From the IMG/VR virus record IMGVR_UViG_3300045978_000284, positions 44,432 to 108,431 of that record: a stretch of DNA of 64,000 bases. One strand, given 5' to 3'. Positions 1 through 8,873 of this stretch are shown here, piece by piece. A program made the translations under genes and the position numbers. The notes below the pieces were generated by a model. The model was not told the DNA's origin. It made no database searches and was given only the letters and a program-made list of their open reading frames with translations. The DNA is from a virus. The stretch's first letter is position 1. Every line of letters begins with the position of its first letter.

Positions 1-1
1 C

Positions 2-1375
2 TACGATCGCGTGCTGCGCGGGGCCGGGCTCACGAACGTCCCCTATCTGAAGCAGCTTCCGCCGGTGGCCCAGGACGCGGTCCTTGAGGAGAGCGAGCCG
101 CTGGTCGAGCTGATGCTCAGCGAGTTCCTGCTCGCGGGCAACCCGTACCGGGCGGCCGATGGGACGTTCACCGACGCGGCCCACGACGTCGGCGGTGGCG
201 GTGTCGGTGGTGGTGGCGGCAAGGGCGGCGGCGCCGGGCCCGCTGCGGTCAAGGTCTCGCGCAGCGCGGCCCGGGGCGCCCAGATCGGCTGGGACCTCGG
301 GCGCCTCTTCGGCTCCACGAAGCTCTCCGGGGCAGCGGCGACCGGCATCGGGATCGCGGCCGGTCTCGGGTCGCTGGCCGCGGCGAATCCGGATGCGGCC
401 ATGAAAGTGGCGGGCCTGGCGAAGGCCCTCGGCTCGCGTGTCATGCGTCACGGGCCGGCGATCGCTGGAACCGTCCTGGCCGGCGCGGGCATGCTCGGGC
501 TGTCGCGCGTCGGCCGGCCCCCCGCGCCAGGGCGACAGTCACCGGCCGAGCTTGAAGTCGGCGCGGCCATGGCGCGGCAGGGCTTGCTCCCGCCCGCGGC
601 TCCCGGTGGCGCTCCCGCGAAGCCAGCGCTGGGAGCTCTGGCGACCGGGAAAATCCAGAACGCCAAGGCCGTGCTGCGCGAGGTGCTCTCGCGCTATCGC
701 TCGATGCCCCTCAAGCCGGAGGCGCCCGCCGCTCCAGCGGCGCCCGCCGAACCGCCCTACACGTCCTGGGTCGAGCGGCAGATCGCGTCGGGCGAGAAGG
801 GCTCGCGAGGCACGCGGCGGCTGCGCAAGGGCGGCGGCGTCGGCTACCAGGGCGGCCGCAACGTGCGCCTCGACGACGTGCTCGCCACGTTCCGGGAGTT
901 CCGCCTGGCGGATGAGGAGGACGACGCCCTGGAGGCCATCGACGTCGATGCCATCCCGGACGATCTCGCCGAGGCGATCCTGAAGATGCTGCAGGCCTAC
1001 GTGGAGCGCGAAGAGAAGGCGCTCTCCGAGCGGCTGCATCGCACGCTGACCGGCCAGGCGCTCGCCGATGGCGACCCGGAGGACGAGGACGAGGAAGAGG
1101 ACGAGGACGAGGACGAGGACGAGGATCTCGAGTCCCTGCCGAACCGGGTGCGCGCAGCCTGGAACGCGATGTACCCGATGGGCATCTCCATGAACGGCGC
1201 GCGCCATCCCTACCTCACCAAGATCTTCGAGGAGCACGTGATCGCGGAGGACGGCGAGCGGCCGAACACGTGGTGGCAGATTCCGTGGCGAGAGGTCGGC
1301 CCACAGATCGTCTTCGACATGGCGGCCCGCATCCCGGTCCACCAGGTGTGGCTGCCTGCGGGAGCGACCGCATGA
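2..1375 (+). CDS. Head-associated protein with NPYR motif, 5'-partial
   Basis: The frame is open from base 2 with no upstream stop, so the true start lies before the window; the first in-window start is the GTG at 11. Counted from that GTG: an NPYR-x3-G-x-F-T motif near residue 45, a Gly-rich linker (about 65-80), hydrophobic helices (about 90-165), Ala/Pro-rich linkers, an Arg/Gly-rich patch (about 265-285), a helix DDLAEAILKMLQAYVEREE (about 320-340) and a Glu/Asp run (about 358-375). The next gene carries the same NPYR motif, hydrophobic block and closing helix twice. It overlaps that gene by ATGA and lies upstream of the scaffold and capsid genes. It may be the tail end of a portal/minor-head-type protein or a protein packaged inside the head. 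The family is not recognised. Confidence 0.7.
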   Translation, partial: YDRVLRGAGLTNVPYLKQLPPVAQDAVLEESEPLVELMLSEFLLAGNPYRAADGTFTDAAHDVGGGGVGGGGGKGGGAGPAAVKVSRSAARGAQIGWDLGRLFGSTKLSGAAATGIGIAAGLGSLAAANPDAAMKVAGLAKALGSRVMRHGPAIAGTVLAGAGMLGLSRVGRPPAPGRQSPAELEVGAAMARQGLLPPAAPGGAPAKPALGALATGKIQNAKAVLREVLSRYRSMPLKPEAPAAPAAPAEPPYTSWVERQIASGEKGSRGTRRLRKGGGVGYQGGRNVRLDDVLATFREFRLADEEDDALEAIDVDAIPDDLAEAILKMLQAYVEREEKALSERLHRTLTGQALADGDPEDEDEEEDEDEDEDEDLESLPNRVRAAWNAMYPMGISMNGARHPYLTKIFEEHVIAEDGERPNTWWQIPWREVGPQIVFDMAARIPVHQVWLPAGATA

Positions 1376-3288
1376 GCCTCCGGACGACCCTCGCCGAGCA
1401 CACCCTGGCCAACCCCTACCGGGACGAGGGCGGTCGGTTCACGACAGAGTCACAAGACACGGGTGGACGCACTGGGGGCGCGGCGAAAGGCGAGGGGCGC
1501 CTCGCCAAGACCGCCAAGCGCGTCGCGAAGGCGGCGGGGGCAGCACTGGATCTCCCGGAGGCCGAAACCCGGACGATCAGCGCCGATAGAGCGGCGGTGG
1601 GGAAGGCGATCAAGAGAGGCATCGGGCACGGTGTGGTGACCGGCCTGGTGCTCGGTCGGCGCGCCGGGCTCGTAACTGGAGCTGCGGAGGCCGTGACGCA
1701 GCTCTCCAAAGCGCCGAAGCTCCGGCGCACCGTCGACCGCGCCCTCCGCACAGTCAGTCGGGGCGCCATCAACCTGGGGCCCAAGGGTGTCGGCCAGCTG
1801 ATCAATGGCCTGGTCCTCACGGGAAGCCTCGCGTACTCGGCCTACCAGATCTACAAGGGGCTGCAGTCGCTGCGGCCCCCCGGGCCGAGTCGTCAGCTGG
1901 CCGAACCCGATGTGGCCGATCGGGAGTCGTTCGAGGCTGTGCCGGAGGTGATCTGGAAGGCCCTCCTGTCGGCCCTCAAGGACTACACCAAGCATGGCGA
2001 TGGCGATCGCCTGCAGCGGGACCTGGCCGCCATCGCGCCGGCCCAGTCCGAGCTATCGGAGACCCTGCAGGAGTACGCGCTGGCGAACCCGTACCGAGAT
2101 CGAGAGGGCAAGTTCACCACCGAGGCCGGCGACACGGGCGGCGGCGGGCGCGGTGCAAAGACCGAGAGGCCGCGCGCGCGCAAGCGCGGCCTGGGCGGTG
2201 AATCGGTATCCGAAAGCCTGAAGGTCGGTGCCGCCACTGGCGCGACGATGGCCGTCGGCAGCGCGTTCGCCATGCCGCCGTTGCATGCGGTTGGGGCCGG
2301 CGGCCTCTCGGGGGTCGGGGCGGCGGCCTGGAATATCGGGAAGAGCCCGAAAGGCCGCGCCGCCGTCGCCAAGACCGTGCGCACGCTGAGCAACGGTGCC
2401 ATCAAGATCGGCCCCAAGGCCGTGGGCCGCATCCTGAAAGGCGTTAGCGTGGCGGCCACTCTCGGGGGCAGCGCCGTGGCCATGCACGCGCTCTACAAGG
2501 CGATGGGTGGCGGAGGGGATCTCCTCGGAACCTTCCGCGACGAGCTGGCCAAGCCGGGAGGGCCCCGGGGCGGCCCGGCCCCGTTCTCCCCCTACGGTGG
2601 GAACGTGGTGAAAGAGCCCACCTATACGGGAGGAGGTCGTCCCCCCGATCCACCCGATCCGACCATTCGCCGACCGGGCGACACGGCGGCGGTCGAGTAC
2701 CGGGGCAAGACGTTCTATGGGAAGACCGAGGACGACGCCATGAACAAGCTCAGGCGAGCCCAGCTCCCCGAGCAGGGCGCATTCGTCGGAGACACGTCGA
2801 CCATCTTCCGCGGAACCTCCGGGAAGCCACTCGCCCCCGGCCTCGGCATCGTCGGCTACCCGAAGACCAGGGAGGAAGCCGCGGCGCGCACGCAGGCATT
2901 CCGGAGCACGGTGTATGGAGGCCAGAAGTTCACATCCAAGTCGAAGCCGATCCCGACGCTCGAGCCGCCCAAGGCGCGGTTGGGTGGCCTCCTGGGTCCG
3001 CCGCGCGTGGACACGCTCGAAGACCTGCTGAAGCGCCCCGGCTTCAAGCTGGCCGAGCCGGACGCGCCGGACGATCTGCCCGAACCGCTCCTGAAGGCCA
3101 TGGTGTCGGCCCTCCAGGACTACGCGAAGCACGAGGACGCCGACCGTCTCCGGCGGGATCTCGCGGCGATCCAGGCGCGCGTGGACGCGGCCGCGGACCA
3201 GACGGAACCCGCACTGTCAGAACCTTCCATCGGCGAGGTCCTGGGCCAGCAGGCCCGGAGAAGCCTGCTCGCCGCGATCGCCCACTGA
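1372..3288 (+). CDS. Head-associated protein with two NPYRD/hydrophobic modules
   Basis: A 638-residue protein read from the ATG at 1372, which overlaps the previous stop; a longer in-frame start at 1270 would run far into the upstream gene and is rejected. It has two consecutive modules. Each starts with ANPYRD-x-x-G-(R/K)-F-T-T-E (Asn at about residues 14 and 239), continues with a Gly-rich linker and long Gly/Ala-rich hydrophobic helices, and closes with SAL(K/Q)DY-x-KH followed by DADRL-x-RDLAAI (about 201-222 and 579-600). This is an internal duplication of the arrangement in the upstream gene. The hydrophobic blocks could be membrane-active, as in ejected internal head proteins, but that is inference. 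The family is not recognised. Confidence 0.75.
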   Translation: MSLRTTLAEHTLANPYRDEGGRFTTESQDTGGRTGGAAKGEGRLAKTAKRVAKAAGAALDLPEAETRTISADRAAVGKAIKRGIGHGVVTGLVLGRRAGLVTGAAEAVTQLSKAPKLRRTVDRALRTVSRGAINLGPKGVGQLINGLVLTGSLAYSAYQIYKGLQSLRPPGPSRQLAEPDVADRESFEAVPEVIWKALLSALKDYTKHGDGDRLQRDLAAIAPAQSELSETLQEYALANPYRDREGKFTTEAGDTGGGGRGAKTERPRARKRGLGGESVSESLKVGAATGATMAVGSAFAMPPLHAVGAGGLSGVGAAAWNIGKSPKGRAAVAKTVRTLSNGAIKIGPKAVGRILKGVSVAATLGGSAVAMHALYKAMGGGGDLLGTFRDELAKPGGPRGGPAPFSPYGGNVVKEPTYTGGGRPPDPPDPTIRRPGDTAAVEYRGKTFYGKTEDDAMNKLRRAQLPEQGAFVGDTSTIFRGTSGKPLAPGLGIVGYPKTREEAAARTQAFRSTVYGGQKFTSKSKPIPTLEPPKARLGGLLGPPRVDTLEDLLKRPGFKLAEPDAPDDLPEPLLKAMVSALQDYAKHEDADRLRRDLAAIQARVDAAADQTEPALSEPSIGEVLGQQARRSLLAAIAH

Positions 3289-3304
3289 GGAGAGGAGGCC
3301 AACG

Positions 3305-4078
3305 ATGGGCAAGTTGCTCGTTCAGCTGCGCAAGGATCTCGCCCTCGCCGAGGACGCGACGGTCGTCGAGGTCATGGACCACATGGGCCGCATGCTCGCG
3401 GACGACATGACCGAGGAGGAGAAGAAGAAGGCCGAGGAAGAGGCCGCCGCCGCCAATGCGGCGAAGAGCGCCGAGGAGGAGGCCAAGAAGGAAGAGGACA
3501 AGGAGATGTCGGAGGTGCGCGCGCTGCTCAAGATCGCCAAGCCGAAGCCGGGCGCGATCCTGACGGCGGTGCGGACTCTCACGACGTCGGCCTCCGACCA
3601 CGTGCTCTCGGAGACCGCGCTGGGCCGCGAGCTTGCCGAGCTGCGCCTGTCCCACAAGGAGCTGTCAGATCAGGTCGAGGAGCTGCGCCCCGCGGCCGCG
3701 GAAGCGACGCGCCTGGCGGCCGAGGCGAAGGCCACCAAGAAGGCCACCTTCTTCGATCGCCAGCTCCACGAGGGCAAGCTGAAGCCGGCGGAGCGGTCGT
3801 TCTATGAGGCCCAGTACGACCTCAACGAGGACGCGGTGGTCAAGTTCTTCGGCGAGCGCAAGCCGGAGATCAAGCTCGGCCAGTGGCCGTCGGTCAATCG
3901 CCCGGTCGAGGAGCCCGCGGCCGGGGATCCGCGCGAGCGGGTGCTGGCCGAGGCGCAGAAGCTCGCCCTCGCCGAGAAGATTCCGCTCGACCAGGCCGTG
4001 CACCGCGTGACGGCCCAGGACCACGAGCTGGCCGAATCGGTGCGGGGCATGTACGGCCCGGCGGGCGTCCGCCGGTAA
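3305..4078 (+). CDS. Head scaffold, Mu gpI C-terminal-like
   Basis: A 257-residue, highly charged protein that probably guides assembly of the capsid shell. Residues 35-65 are a Glu/Lys/Ala coiled coil and about 110-150 a second helical stretch. The block FFDRQLHEGKLKPAERSFYE (about 155-175) matches what is expected of the C-terminal scaffold half of Mu gpI-type protease-scaffold proteins (an EGK-x-x-PA(E/Q)R pattern). The N-terminal serine protease half of that family is absent, so this looks like a scaffold-only version. It lies immediately upstream of the cement and major capsid genes, the usual position. A clear GGAGAGGAGG ribosome site precedes the ATG. Confidence 0.7.
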   Translation: MGKLLVQLRKDLALAEDATVVEVMDHMGRMLADDMTEEEKKKAEEEAAAANAAKSAEEEAKKEEDKEMSEVRALLKIAKPKPGAILTAVRTLTTSASDHVLSETALGRELAELRLSHKELSDQVEELRPAAAEATRLAAEAKATKKATFFDRQLHEGKLKPAERSFYEAQYDLNEDAVVKFFGERKPEIKLGQWPSVNRPVEEPAAGDPRERVLAEAQKLALAEKIPLDQAVHRVTAQDHELAESVRGMYGPAGVRR

Positions 4079-4111
4079 TCATCCGGCTCAGCCGGGGAAG
4101 GAGGAACCACC

Positions 4112-4516
4112 ATGACGGCAGGAATGGGCACTCTGGCGAACCCTTCGGTGGGGAACGCCAACGTCGACCTCAGCGGGTCGGTGTACCGCTTCGTCAAGCG
4201 GCTCAGCACGGGGCTCATCGACCTGACGACGGCCGCGGCCGATCTCCCGGTCGGCGTGCTGTTCAACAAGCCCAAGGCGGGTGAGGCGGTCAACTGCTTC
4301 ACGGTCGACGGGGGCATCGTCAAGATGATCTGGGACGGGGTGGCGGGCACGCCCCTGGTCCCGGGCGTCGCGTTGAAGCTCTCGGCGGCCTCGCCGGGCG
4401 CGGTGACGCCCACGGTGACGGCCACCGACAAGGTGGTGGCCGTGCTCGAGGACGCCAACGGCGCCACCGCGGTCGGTCACGTCATCACGGCTCAGCTCAA
4501 GGGCGGCACGCTGTAA
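4112..4516 (+). CDS. Capsid cement/decoration protein
   Basis: A 134-residue protein with beta-rich composition (many Val, Gly, Thr), an N-terminal sequence resembling DUF2190-type capsid cement proteins (a SGSVYRFVKR opening and PVGVLFNKPKAGE turn) and no long helices. It sits between scaffold and major capsid genes, where decoration proteins are normally encoded. GGAAGGAGG lies 9 bases before the ATG. The role on the outside of the shell is inferred from position and fold type, not from a catalytic motif. Confidence 0.65.
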   Translation: MTAGMGTLANPSVGNANVDLSGSVYRFVKRLSTGLIDLTTAAADLPVGVLFNKPKAGEAVNCFTVDGGIVKMIWDGVAGTPLVPGVALKLSAASPGAVTPTVTATDKVVAVLEDANGATAVGHVITAQLKGGTL

Positions 4517-4522
4517 CGCCCT

Positions 4523-4550
4523 CGTGCCGGCGGCCCCCGACGCCGGCACG
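4523..4550. terminator. GC-rich hairpin between cement and capsid genes
   Basis: A perfect 10-bp stem CGTGCCGGCG/CGCCGGCACG with an 8-base loop lies 7 bases after the cement stop codon. No T-run follows, so it may be a weak terminator, an mRNA-stabilising element or an expression tuner for the following capsid gene. Confidence 0.45.
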
Positions 4551-4579
4551 CACCCAGGGGAGAAAGTTGAGGCGCACGA

Positions 4580-5521
4580 ATGCCTCCGGCACGGCTCGAC
4601 CCACGTGATGTGCGTATCGACCCGCTGCTGTCGTCGATCTCGGTGGCGTATGTGAACCGGGCCTACATCGCCCCGGGGATCGCGCCGGTCATCCCGAGCG
4701 ACCTCGACGGCGGTCGGTACACGGAGTACAACCAGGCGGACTGGTTCCGGAACGAAGCGTCCAAGCGCGCGGCCGGCACGCGCTCGCGACGCGGCGAGTA
4801 CGGGATCACCTTCTCGACCTACTTCTGCGAGGAAGTGGCGTTCTCGCGGGAAATCCCGGACGAGATCCGGCAGAACGCGATGCAGCCGATCCGTCCCGAC
4901 ACCGACGCCACCAACTACGCCACGGACAAGGTCATGCTGGCGAAGGAGGTGCGGGTCGCCACCAAGATGCGGACGGCGGCCAACTGGCCCGGCTCGGTGG
5001 CCCTGACCGGCACCAACCGCTGGAACGACTACGCGAACAGCGATCCCATCTCTGACGTCGAGGCGGGGATCGACCTGATCCACGGCCGCACGGGGTACGA
5101 CGTCAACACGATGGTCCTGCCCCATCCGGTGTGGAAGAAGCTCAAGCATCACCCGGACATCATCGACCGCATCAAGTACAGCCAGCGCGGCTTCGTGAAC
5201 GTGGAGCTGCTGCAGGAGCTGTTCGAGGTCGAGCGGATCATGGTGGCCAAGCCCGTGTACACCCAGAGCAACGAAGGGCTGGCGGCCGGCGCCGAGACCT
5301 ACCAGTACGTGTGGGGCAAGGACGTCTGGCTCGGCTACATCACGGGCAATCCGGGCATCCAGGAACCGACGGCGATGTACCAGTTCGTGAGCGGCCAGCG
5401 GGCCACGCGCACCTGGCGGGAAGAGCCCGAGCACCAGGACGTGGTCGAGGCCTACGAGAAGGTGGACGAGAAGGTGATCAGCCAGCTGCTGGGCTATCTG
5501 ATCGCCACCGCGATCGACTAG
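4580..5521 (+). CDS. Major capsid protein, HK97-fold type
   Basis: A 313-residue protein and the best candidate for the shell subunit. It has the features of phage major capsid proteins annotated without a delta domain: an N-terminal segment leading into VSRE-like contacts (EVAFSREIPDEIR, about 90), a central P-domain helix with HPVWKKLKHHPDIIDRIKY (about 180-198) followed by G-FVNVELLQELFEVERIMVA, and a C-terminal beta strand ending in a conserved-looking LLGYLIATAID. Length fits the family. It follows scaffold and cement genes. GGGGAGAAAG precedes the ATG at modest distance. Confidence 0.85.
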   Translation: MPPARLDPRDVRIDPLLSSISVAYVNRAYIAPGIAPVIPSDLDGGRYTEYNQADWFRNEASKRAAGTRSRRGEYGITFSTYFCEEVAFSREIPDEIRQNAMQPIRPDTDATNYATDKVMLAKEVRVATKMRTAANWPGSVALTGTNRWNDYANSDPISDVEAGIDLIHGRTGYDVNTMVLPHPVWKKLKHHPDIIDRIKYSQRGFVNVELLQELFEVERIMVAKPVYTQSNEGLAAGAETYQYVWGKDVWLGYITGNPGIQEPTAMYQFVSGQRATRTWREEPEHQDVVEAYEKVDEKVISQLLGYLIATAID

Positions 5522-5597
5522 CAGCACCGCGCTTCAGGCGGGCGCAGGATCTGCGGACAGGGGACCGTCCGTTCCCGCCTCGCGCAGGAGAGACACG

Positions 5598-6197
5598 ATG
5601 CAGATGCTGGTGACGAAGGACATGACGGCCGCCGGGGTGCGGTACAAGGCCGGCGACCTGTTCAACGTGCTGGGGGTGCAGCATCGCCAGTTCTTCGGCG
5701 ACAGCCTGATGCCCATCACGGACCCGGATCTCATCAAGGCCGCCCGGCTCGGCCAGAACTGGTACACGGTGGTCGCCCCGTTCCGATGGGCGCGCCACGA
5801 CTACGCGGCGGGCGATCTGATGCGCGTCGAGGAGCGCTCGATGCTGCGGCGCCTGCCCAAGACCGAGGACGGCCAGTCGAGCGTGCGCCCCGCGACGGGC
5901 GACGAAGTGGTCGCGTGGTACCGTCGGATCCAGGCCACAGGAGCGCTCCCAGAGGACACGGGGGCACGGGATGCCGGATTCGACGCGACCGGCGAGGACG
6001 ACGACGAAGACGACGCGGGCCCGCCCCTCGTGGCCTCCGGGCGCATCGACGCGGAAACGCAGCCGGGTGAGCCCGACGACGACGAGGACGACGACGAGGA
6101 CGACGACGACGAGGACGAGGACGACGGGGGCACGGTGACTCAGCCGCCGCCGCCGGCCCCGGCCGGTCGTTCCAGGGGGCGACGAGGGCGCCACTGA
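5598..6197 (+). CDS. Unknown head/neck-module protein with acidic tail
   Basis: 199 residues. Residues 1-120 look folded, with a YKAGDLFNVLGVQHRQFFGD opening. Residues 125-175 are dominated by Asp/Glu runs, and the end is Pro-rich and Arg/Gly-rich. The acidic stretch is encoded by low-complexity GACGACGAGG repeats. The stop overlaps the next start as TGATG. It lies between the capsid and DUF1320 genes, so a minor capsid or connector role is likely but not shown. Confidence 0.65.
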   Translation: MQMLVTKDMTAAGVRYKAGDLFNVLGVQHRQFFGDSLMPITDPDLIKAARLGQNWYTVVAPFRWARHDYAAGDLMRVEERSMLRRLPKTEDGQSSVRPATGDEVVAWYRRIQATGALPEDTGARDAGFDATGEDDDEDDAGPPLVASGRIDAETQPGEPDDDEDDDEDDDDEDEDDGGTVTQPPPPAPAGRSRGRRGRH

Positions 6198-6700
6198 TGC
6201 GCTACTGCGAGATCCAGGACGTCCAGGCGCTGCGGACGAACCACCCCATCACCCCTTCGTCCAAGCCCTCGACCAACGACGTCCAGACGATCATCGAGAA
6301 CCTCACCTCCCGGGTGAACGGGCGGCTCTCGTCGGCGGGATACATCGTGCCGATCACCGGACCCGCGTCGCTGGAGTACCTGCGCTCGATGGTGGCGTTC
6401 GGCGCCGCCGGGATCATCCAGGACTCCCAAGCCGCCGGGATCGCGCCGGAGCTGCATGGCGTCAACGTCGAGAATCGCTACTGGAACACCTTCGAGGTCA
6501 TGCTCGAGGAGTCGGTCAGCGTCGACGGGGTGCTGTCGGACGCGCCGCGCGGCCAGGGCGAATCGAGCGCCGGCGCCAACGGGCGGCCGCTGCCAGAGAG
6601 CTTCTTCACGCGCTACCCGGACGCCAACCCGGACTCGGGCCAGTTCGGCCGCCTCTCGGGGACCGCGGTCAACCGCTTCCAGATCGGGAAGCAATACTGA
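6197..6700 (+). CDS. DUF1320-like neck protein (Mu gp36 type)
   Basis: A 167-residue protein opening MRYCEIQDVQAL and continuing with an alpha-helical body containing a long helix (SRVNGRLSSAGY and LEYLRSMVAFGAAGIIQ). This is the pattern of DUF1320 head-tail connector proteins. The N-terminal helices normally contact the portal ring. It overlaps both neighbours by TGATG-type junctions, typical of the neck operon, and the next gene is gpG-like, the same pairing as in Mu-type phages. Assignment is by pattern and gene order. Confidence 0.7.
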   Translation: MRYCEIQDVQALRTNHPITPSSKPSTNDVQTIIENLTSRVNGRLSSAGYIVPITGPASLEYLRSMVAFGAAGIIQDSQAAGIAPELHGVNVENRYWNTFEVMLEESVSVDGVLSDAPRGQGESSAGANGRPLPESFFTRYPDANPDSGQFGRLSGTAVNRFQIGKQY

Positions 6701-7152
6701 TGCTGGAGATCGCGTTCACCACCAAGGGCGAGGATCCGGCGGCGTTCGTGCTCCGCTTCGAGCGGACGACGGAGCGCGTGGTCAACTTTCGCCCGGCCTT
6801 CATGGAGATCGCCCGGGCCCACGGGCTCTACATGGACGAGGTGTTCACGACCGAGGGGCGGACCGGCCTCGGCCAGTGGCGGGAACTAACTCCGAGCTAC
6901 TCGAGGTGGAAGGAGCGGGCCTACCCGGGGATGCCGATCGGCACGCGCACGGGCGATCTGCGCCGCGACGCCGGGCGCGCGGTGATGGCGGGGTCTAACC
7001 GGATCCTCATGGGCCCCCAGGCGGTGGCCTACGCGCCCTTCTTCAACGCGGAGCGTCCCTTCCTGCCGATCAATGAGCGCCAGGAGCGCATGTACCGGGA
7101 GATCTTCCGGCGTCACGTGCTGGACGCCATCCACGGGGCCCGAGGTGCCTGA
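6700..7152 (+). CDS. Virion morphogenesis protein, Mu gpG/HK97 gp10-like
   Basis: 150 residues. The order of motifs fits the Mu gpG (tail completion/virion morphogenesis) family: GLGQWRELTPSYSRWKERAY (about 65-85), TRTGDLRRDAGRA (about 90), an I-LMGPQAVAYAPFFN segment (about 105-120) and RPFLPINERQE (about 125). Such proteins join head to tail. It follows the DUF1320-like gene and precedes a tail-terminator-like gene, with overlapping start and stop codons on both sides. Confidence 0.7.
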   Translation: MLEIAFTTKGEDPAAFVLRFERTTERVVNFRPAFMEIARAHGLYMDEVFTTEGRTGLGQWRELTPSYSRWKERAYPGMPIGTRTGDLRRDAGRAVMAGSNRILMGPQAVAYAPFFNAERPFLPINERQERMYREIFRRHVLDAIHGARGA

Positions 7153-7643
7153 TGCCGCCCCGCATGTTCGAGGCGATCGCCACGAGCCTCCGGGACCTGC
7201 TGGTGGCCGAGCTACCGGCCCAGATCGACGCGCTCAACGCGGACCGGGCCGACGACATCGTGCTCGACCACATCAAGGACGTGATCATCGGGGAGCGCCT
7301 GGCCCTCAACTGGCCGGCGCTCTGGGTGCACGTCGATCGCTCCCGGGTGCCGTCCGATCGGCCGGACATGCGCCAGCTCGGGCTGGAGGGTGTGGGGGAC
7401 TGGGTCTACATGGCGAGCGTCGCCATCGCGGTCACGGATCCCGACAACCCGGACAACCTGCGGCTGCGCCTCTACCGCTACGCCGAAGCCTTGGCCCTGA
7501 TCGTCCGGGAGCACATGTACCACCAGACCGGGTGGTACTTCGCGCTCGGCATGGACATCTCGCTGAGCACGGCCGGGTGGGTGCGCCAGTCGCTCTGGCG
7601 ACAAGACGTCCAGTTGCAGGTGGAAATCCACCGCGCTGACTAG
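7152..7643 (+). CDS. Putative tail terminator/neck protein
   Basis: 163 residues of mixed alpha/beta type, with an N-terminal helix (FEAIATSLRDLLVAELPAQI), a central WPALWVHVDRS strand, and a helix YRYAEALALIVREHM. It follows the gpG-like gene and precedes the tail tube, the slot of tail terminators that cap the tail and bind the neck. No diagnostic motif was found, so the name rests on order, size and secondary-structure pattern. Confidence 0.5.
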   Translation: MPPRMFEAIATSLRDLLVAELPAQIDALNADRADDIVLDHIKDVIIGERLALNWPALWVHVDRSRVPSDRPDMRQLGLEGVGDWVYMASVAIAVTDPDNPDNLRLRLYRYAEALALIVREHMYHQTGWYFALGMDISLSTAGWVRQSLWRQDVQLQVEIHRAD

Positions 7644-7652
7644 GAGGAGACC

Positions 7653-7856
7653 ATGCCCCCGTTCAACCCTGGCGATCAGGTGACGGTCCCGAGCGGACCC
7701 GAGGTGCTGACGGTCGTTCCCTCGAAGCCTGGTGATCCCGCGGGATACGTCCGGGTGGACGTGCGCGCGGCCGATCCGGCGTCACCGCCCTACGAAGGCC
7801 CGGACACCGGGCCGCATGCGCTCTACGCGGAAGGCGACGTCACCCCCAGCCCCTAA
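7653..7856 (+). CDS. Small unknown protein in tail operon
   Basis: 67 residues, Pro/Gly/Asp-rich, with an SH3-like beta pattern (GDQVTVPSGPEVLTVVPS). TAGGAGGAGACC gives a strong ribosome site. It sits between the terminator-like and tube genes. Its function is not recognised; it is likely structural or an assembly factor because it is locked into the tail operon. Confidence 0.6.
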   Translation: MPPFNPGDQVTVPSGPEVLTVVPSKPGDPAGYVRVDVRAADPASPPYEGPDTGPHALYAEGDVTPSP

Positions 7857-7883
7857 CGAGACGCGACCGAGGAGGAAGAACCT

Positions 7884-8858
7884 ATGGCGGCGCCTGCCGT
7901 TCCGCTAGTCGAACGAAGGACCATCGCGCTCAAGATCGAGACGGTGTACGGCACGGACGTCTTCGCGGGGACCGTGACCCTGGCGGACGTGATGGAAGCC
8001 TACGAGATCATGCCCGAGAGCGGACCGCAGAACGTCGACATCCCGACGATGGGCGGTCTTCTGACGAACCTCGGGTCGGTGCCCGGAACGCGGATCGGTC
8101 AGGTCAGCTTCGCCATGATGCTGCGCGGCGGCGGGTCGGCCTACAGCACGACCGTCAAGCCCGCGGTGGATGTCGCCCTCCGGGCGTGCGGCATGCTGGG
8201 GACGTTCTCGGCCACGCCGACCCCGAACTGGGTCTACACCCCGAAGTCCACGGGCTTCGAGGCGGTCACCTGTTACGTGATGAACGAGTACGGCCCGACC
8301 GTGAAGCTGACCGGTGCCTTCGGGAGCGGCCAGATCATGTTCTCGATGGGGCGGCCGGTCATCATGCGGGTCACCCTGCAGGGGATCTACACGACGGAAA
8401 CGGACACCCCGACCATCGTGACCAAGGCGGTGAGCACGTCGCCGGCCTGGCCGACGTTCCTGAACGCGGCCGCGGTGTGGGGGGCTTACAGCCCCGTCCT
8501 GGCGAACGCGAGCCTCAACTTCGGCAACTCGCTCGACGTCATCGAGTCGGCCAACAACGCGGCGGGCATCGCCGGCGTCATCTTCGGCACGCGTCGCCCA
8601 TCGGGCTCCATCGACCCAGCGGTGACCGTGCGGGGCGCCAGCGGCTTCGACTTCATCGCGGACTGGGAAGCGGCCACGCCGCGCCTGGTGGCCTGGGGCA
8701 CCAACGGTGTGCAGTACCAGCGCTGCAAGGTGGAAGCCCCGCGGGCCGTCATCCGGTCGCGGCCCTGGATCGCGCGAGGCACGAAGGCGGCCTGGCAGCT
8801 CGGCTTCGACTGCACGCCGAATCTCGGCGATGACGATTATAAGATCACCTTTGATTGA
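7884..8858 (+). CDS. Major tail (tube) protein
   Basis: A 324-residue protein that probably polymerises into the tail tube. It opens with RRTIALKIETVYGTD, a start typical of phage tail tube proteins, followed by beta-sandwich-rich sequence. A second half (about 200-324) includes ANASLNFGNSLDVIESANNA, and the end is GFDCTPNLGDDDYKITFD. It lies upstream of the chaperone pair and tape measure. At 324 residues it is longer than minimal tube proteins and may carry an extra surface domain. GAGGAGG precedes the ATG. Confidence 0.75.
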   Translation: MAAPAVPLVERRTIALKIETVYGTDVFAGTVTLADVMEAYEIMPESGPQNVDIPTMGGLLTNLGSVPGTRIGQVSFAMMLRGGGSAYSTTVKPAVDVALRACGMLGTFSATPTPNWVYTPKSTGFEAVTCYVMNEYGPTVKLTGAFGSGQIMFSMGRPVIMRVTLQGIYTTETDTPTIVTKAVSTSPAWPTFLNAAAVWGAYSPVLANASLNFGNSLDVIESANNAAGIAGVIFGTRRPSGSIDPAVTVRGASGFDFIADWEAATPRLVAWGTNGVQYQRCKVEAPRAVIRSRPWIARGTKAAWQLGFDCTPNLGDDDYKITFD

Positions 8859-8873
8859 CTACTGAGTACTTTT

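Noticed and set aside
1083-1128. GAGGACGAGGAC-type tandem repeat as a non-coding repeat (also 6078-6125)
   Set aside because: Both are in frame and encode acidic protein tails; simple codon repetition.
4088-5527. 479-codon minus-strand frame across cement and capsid genes
   Set aside because: Spans two well-supported head genes and the hairpin between them; His/Val/Arg-rich shadow.
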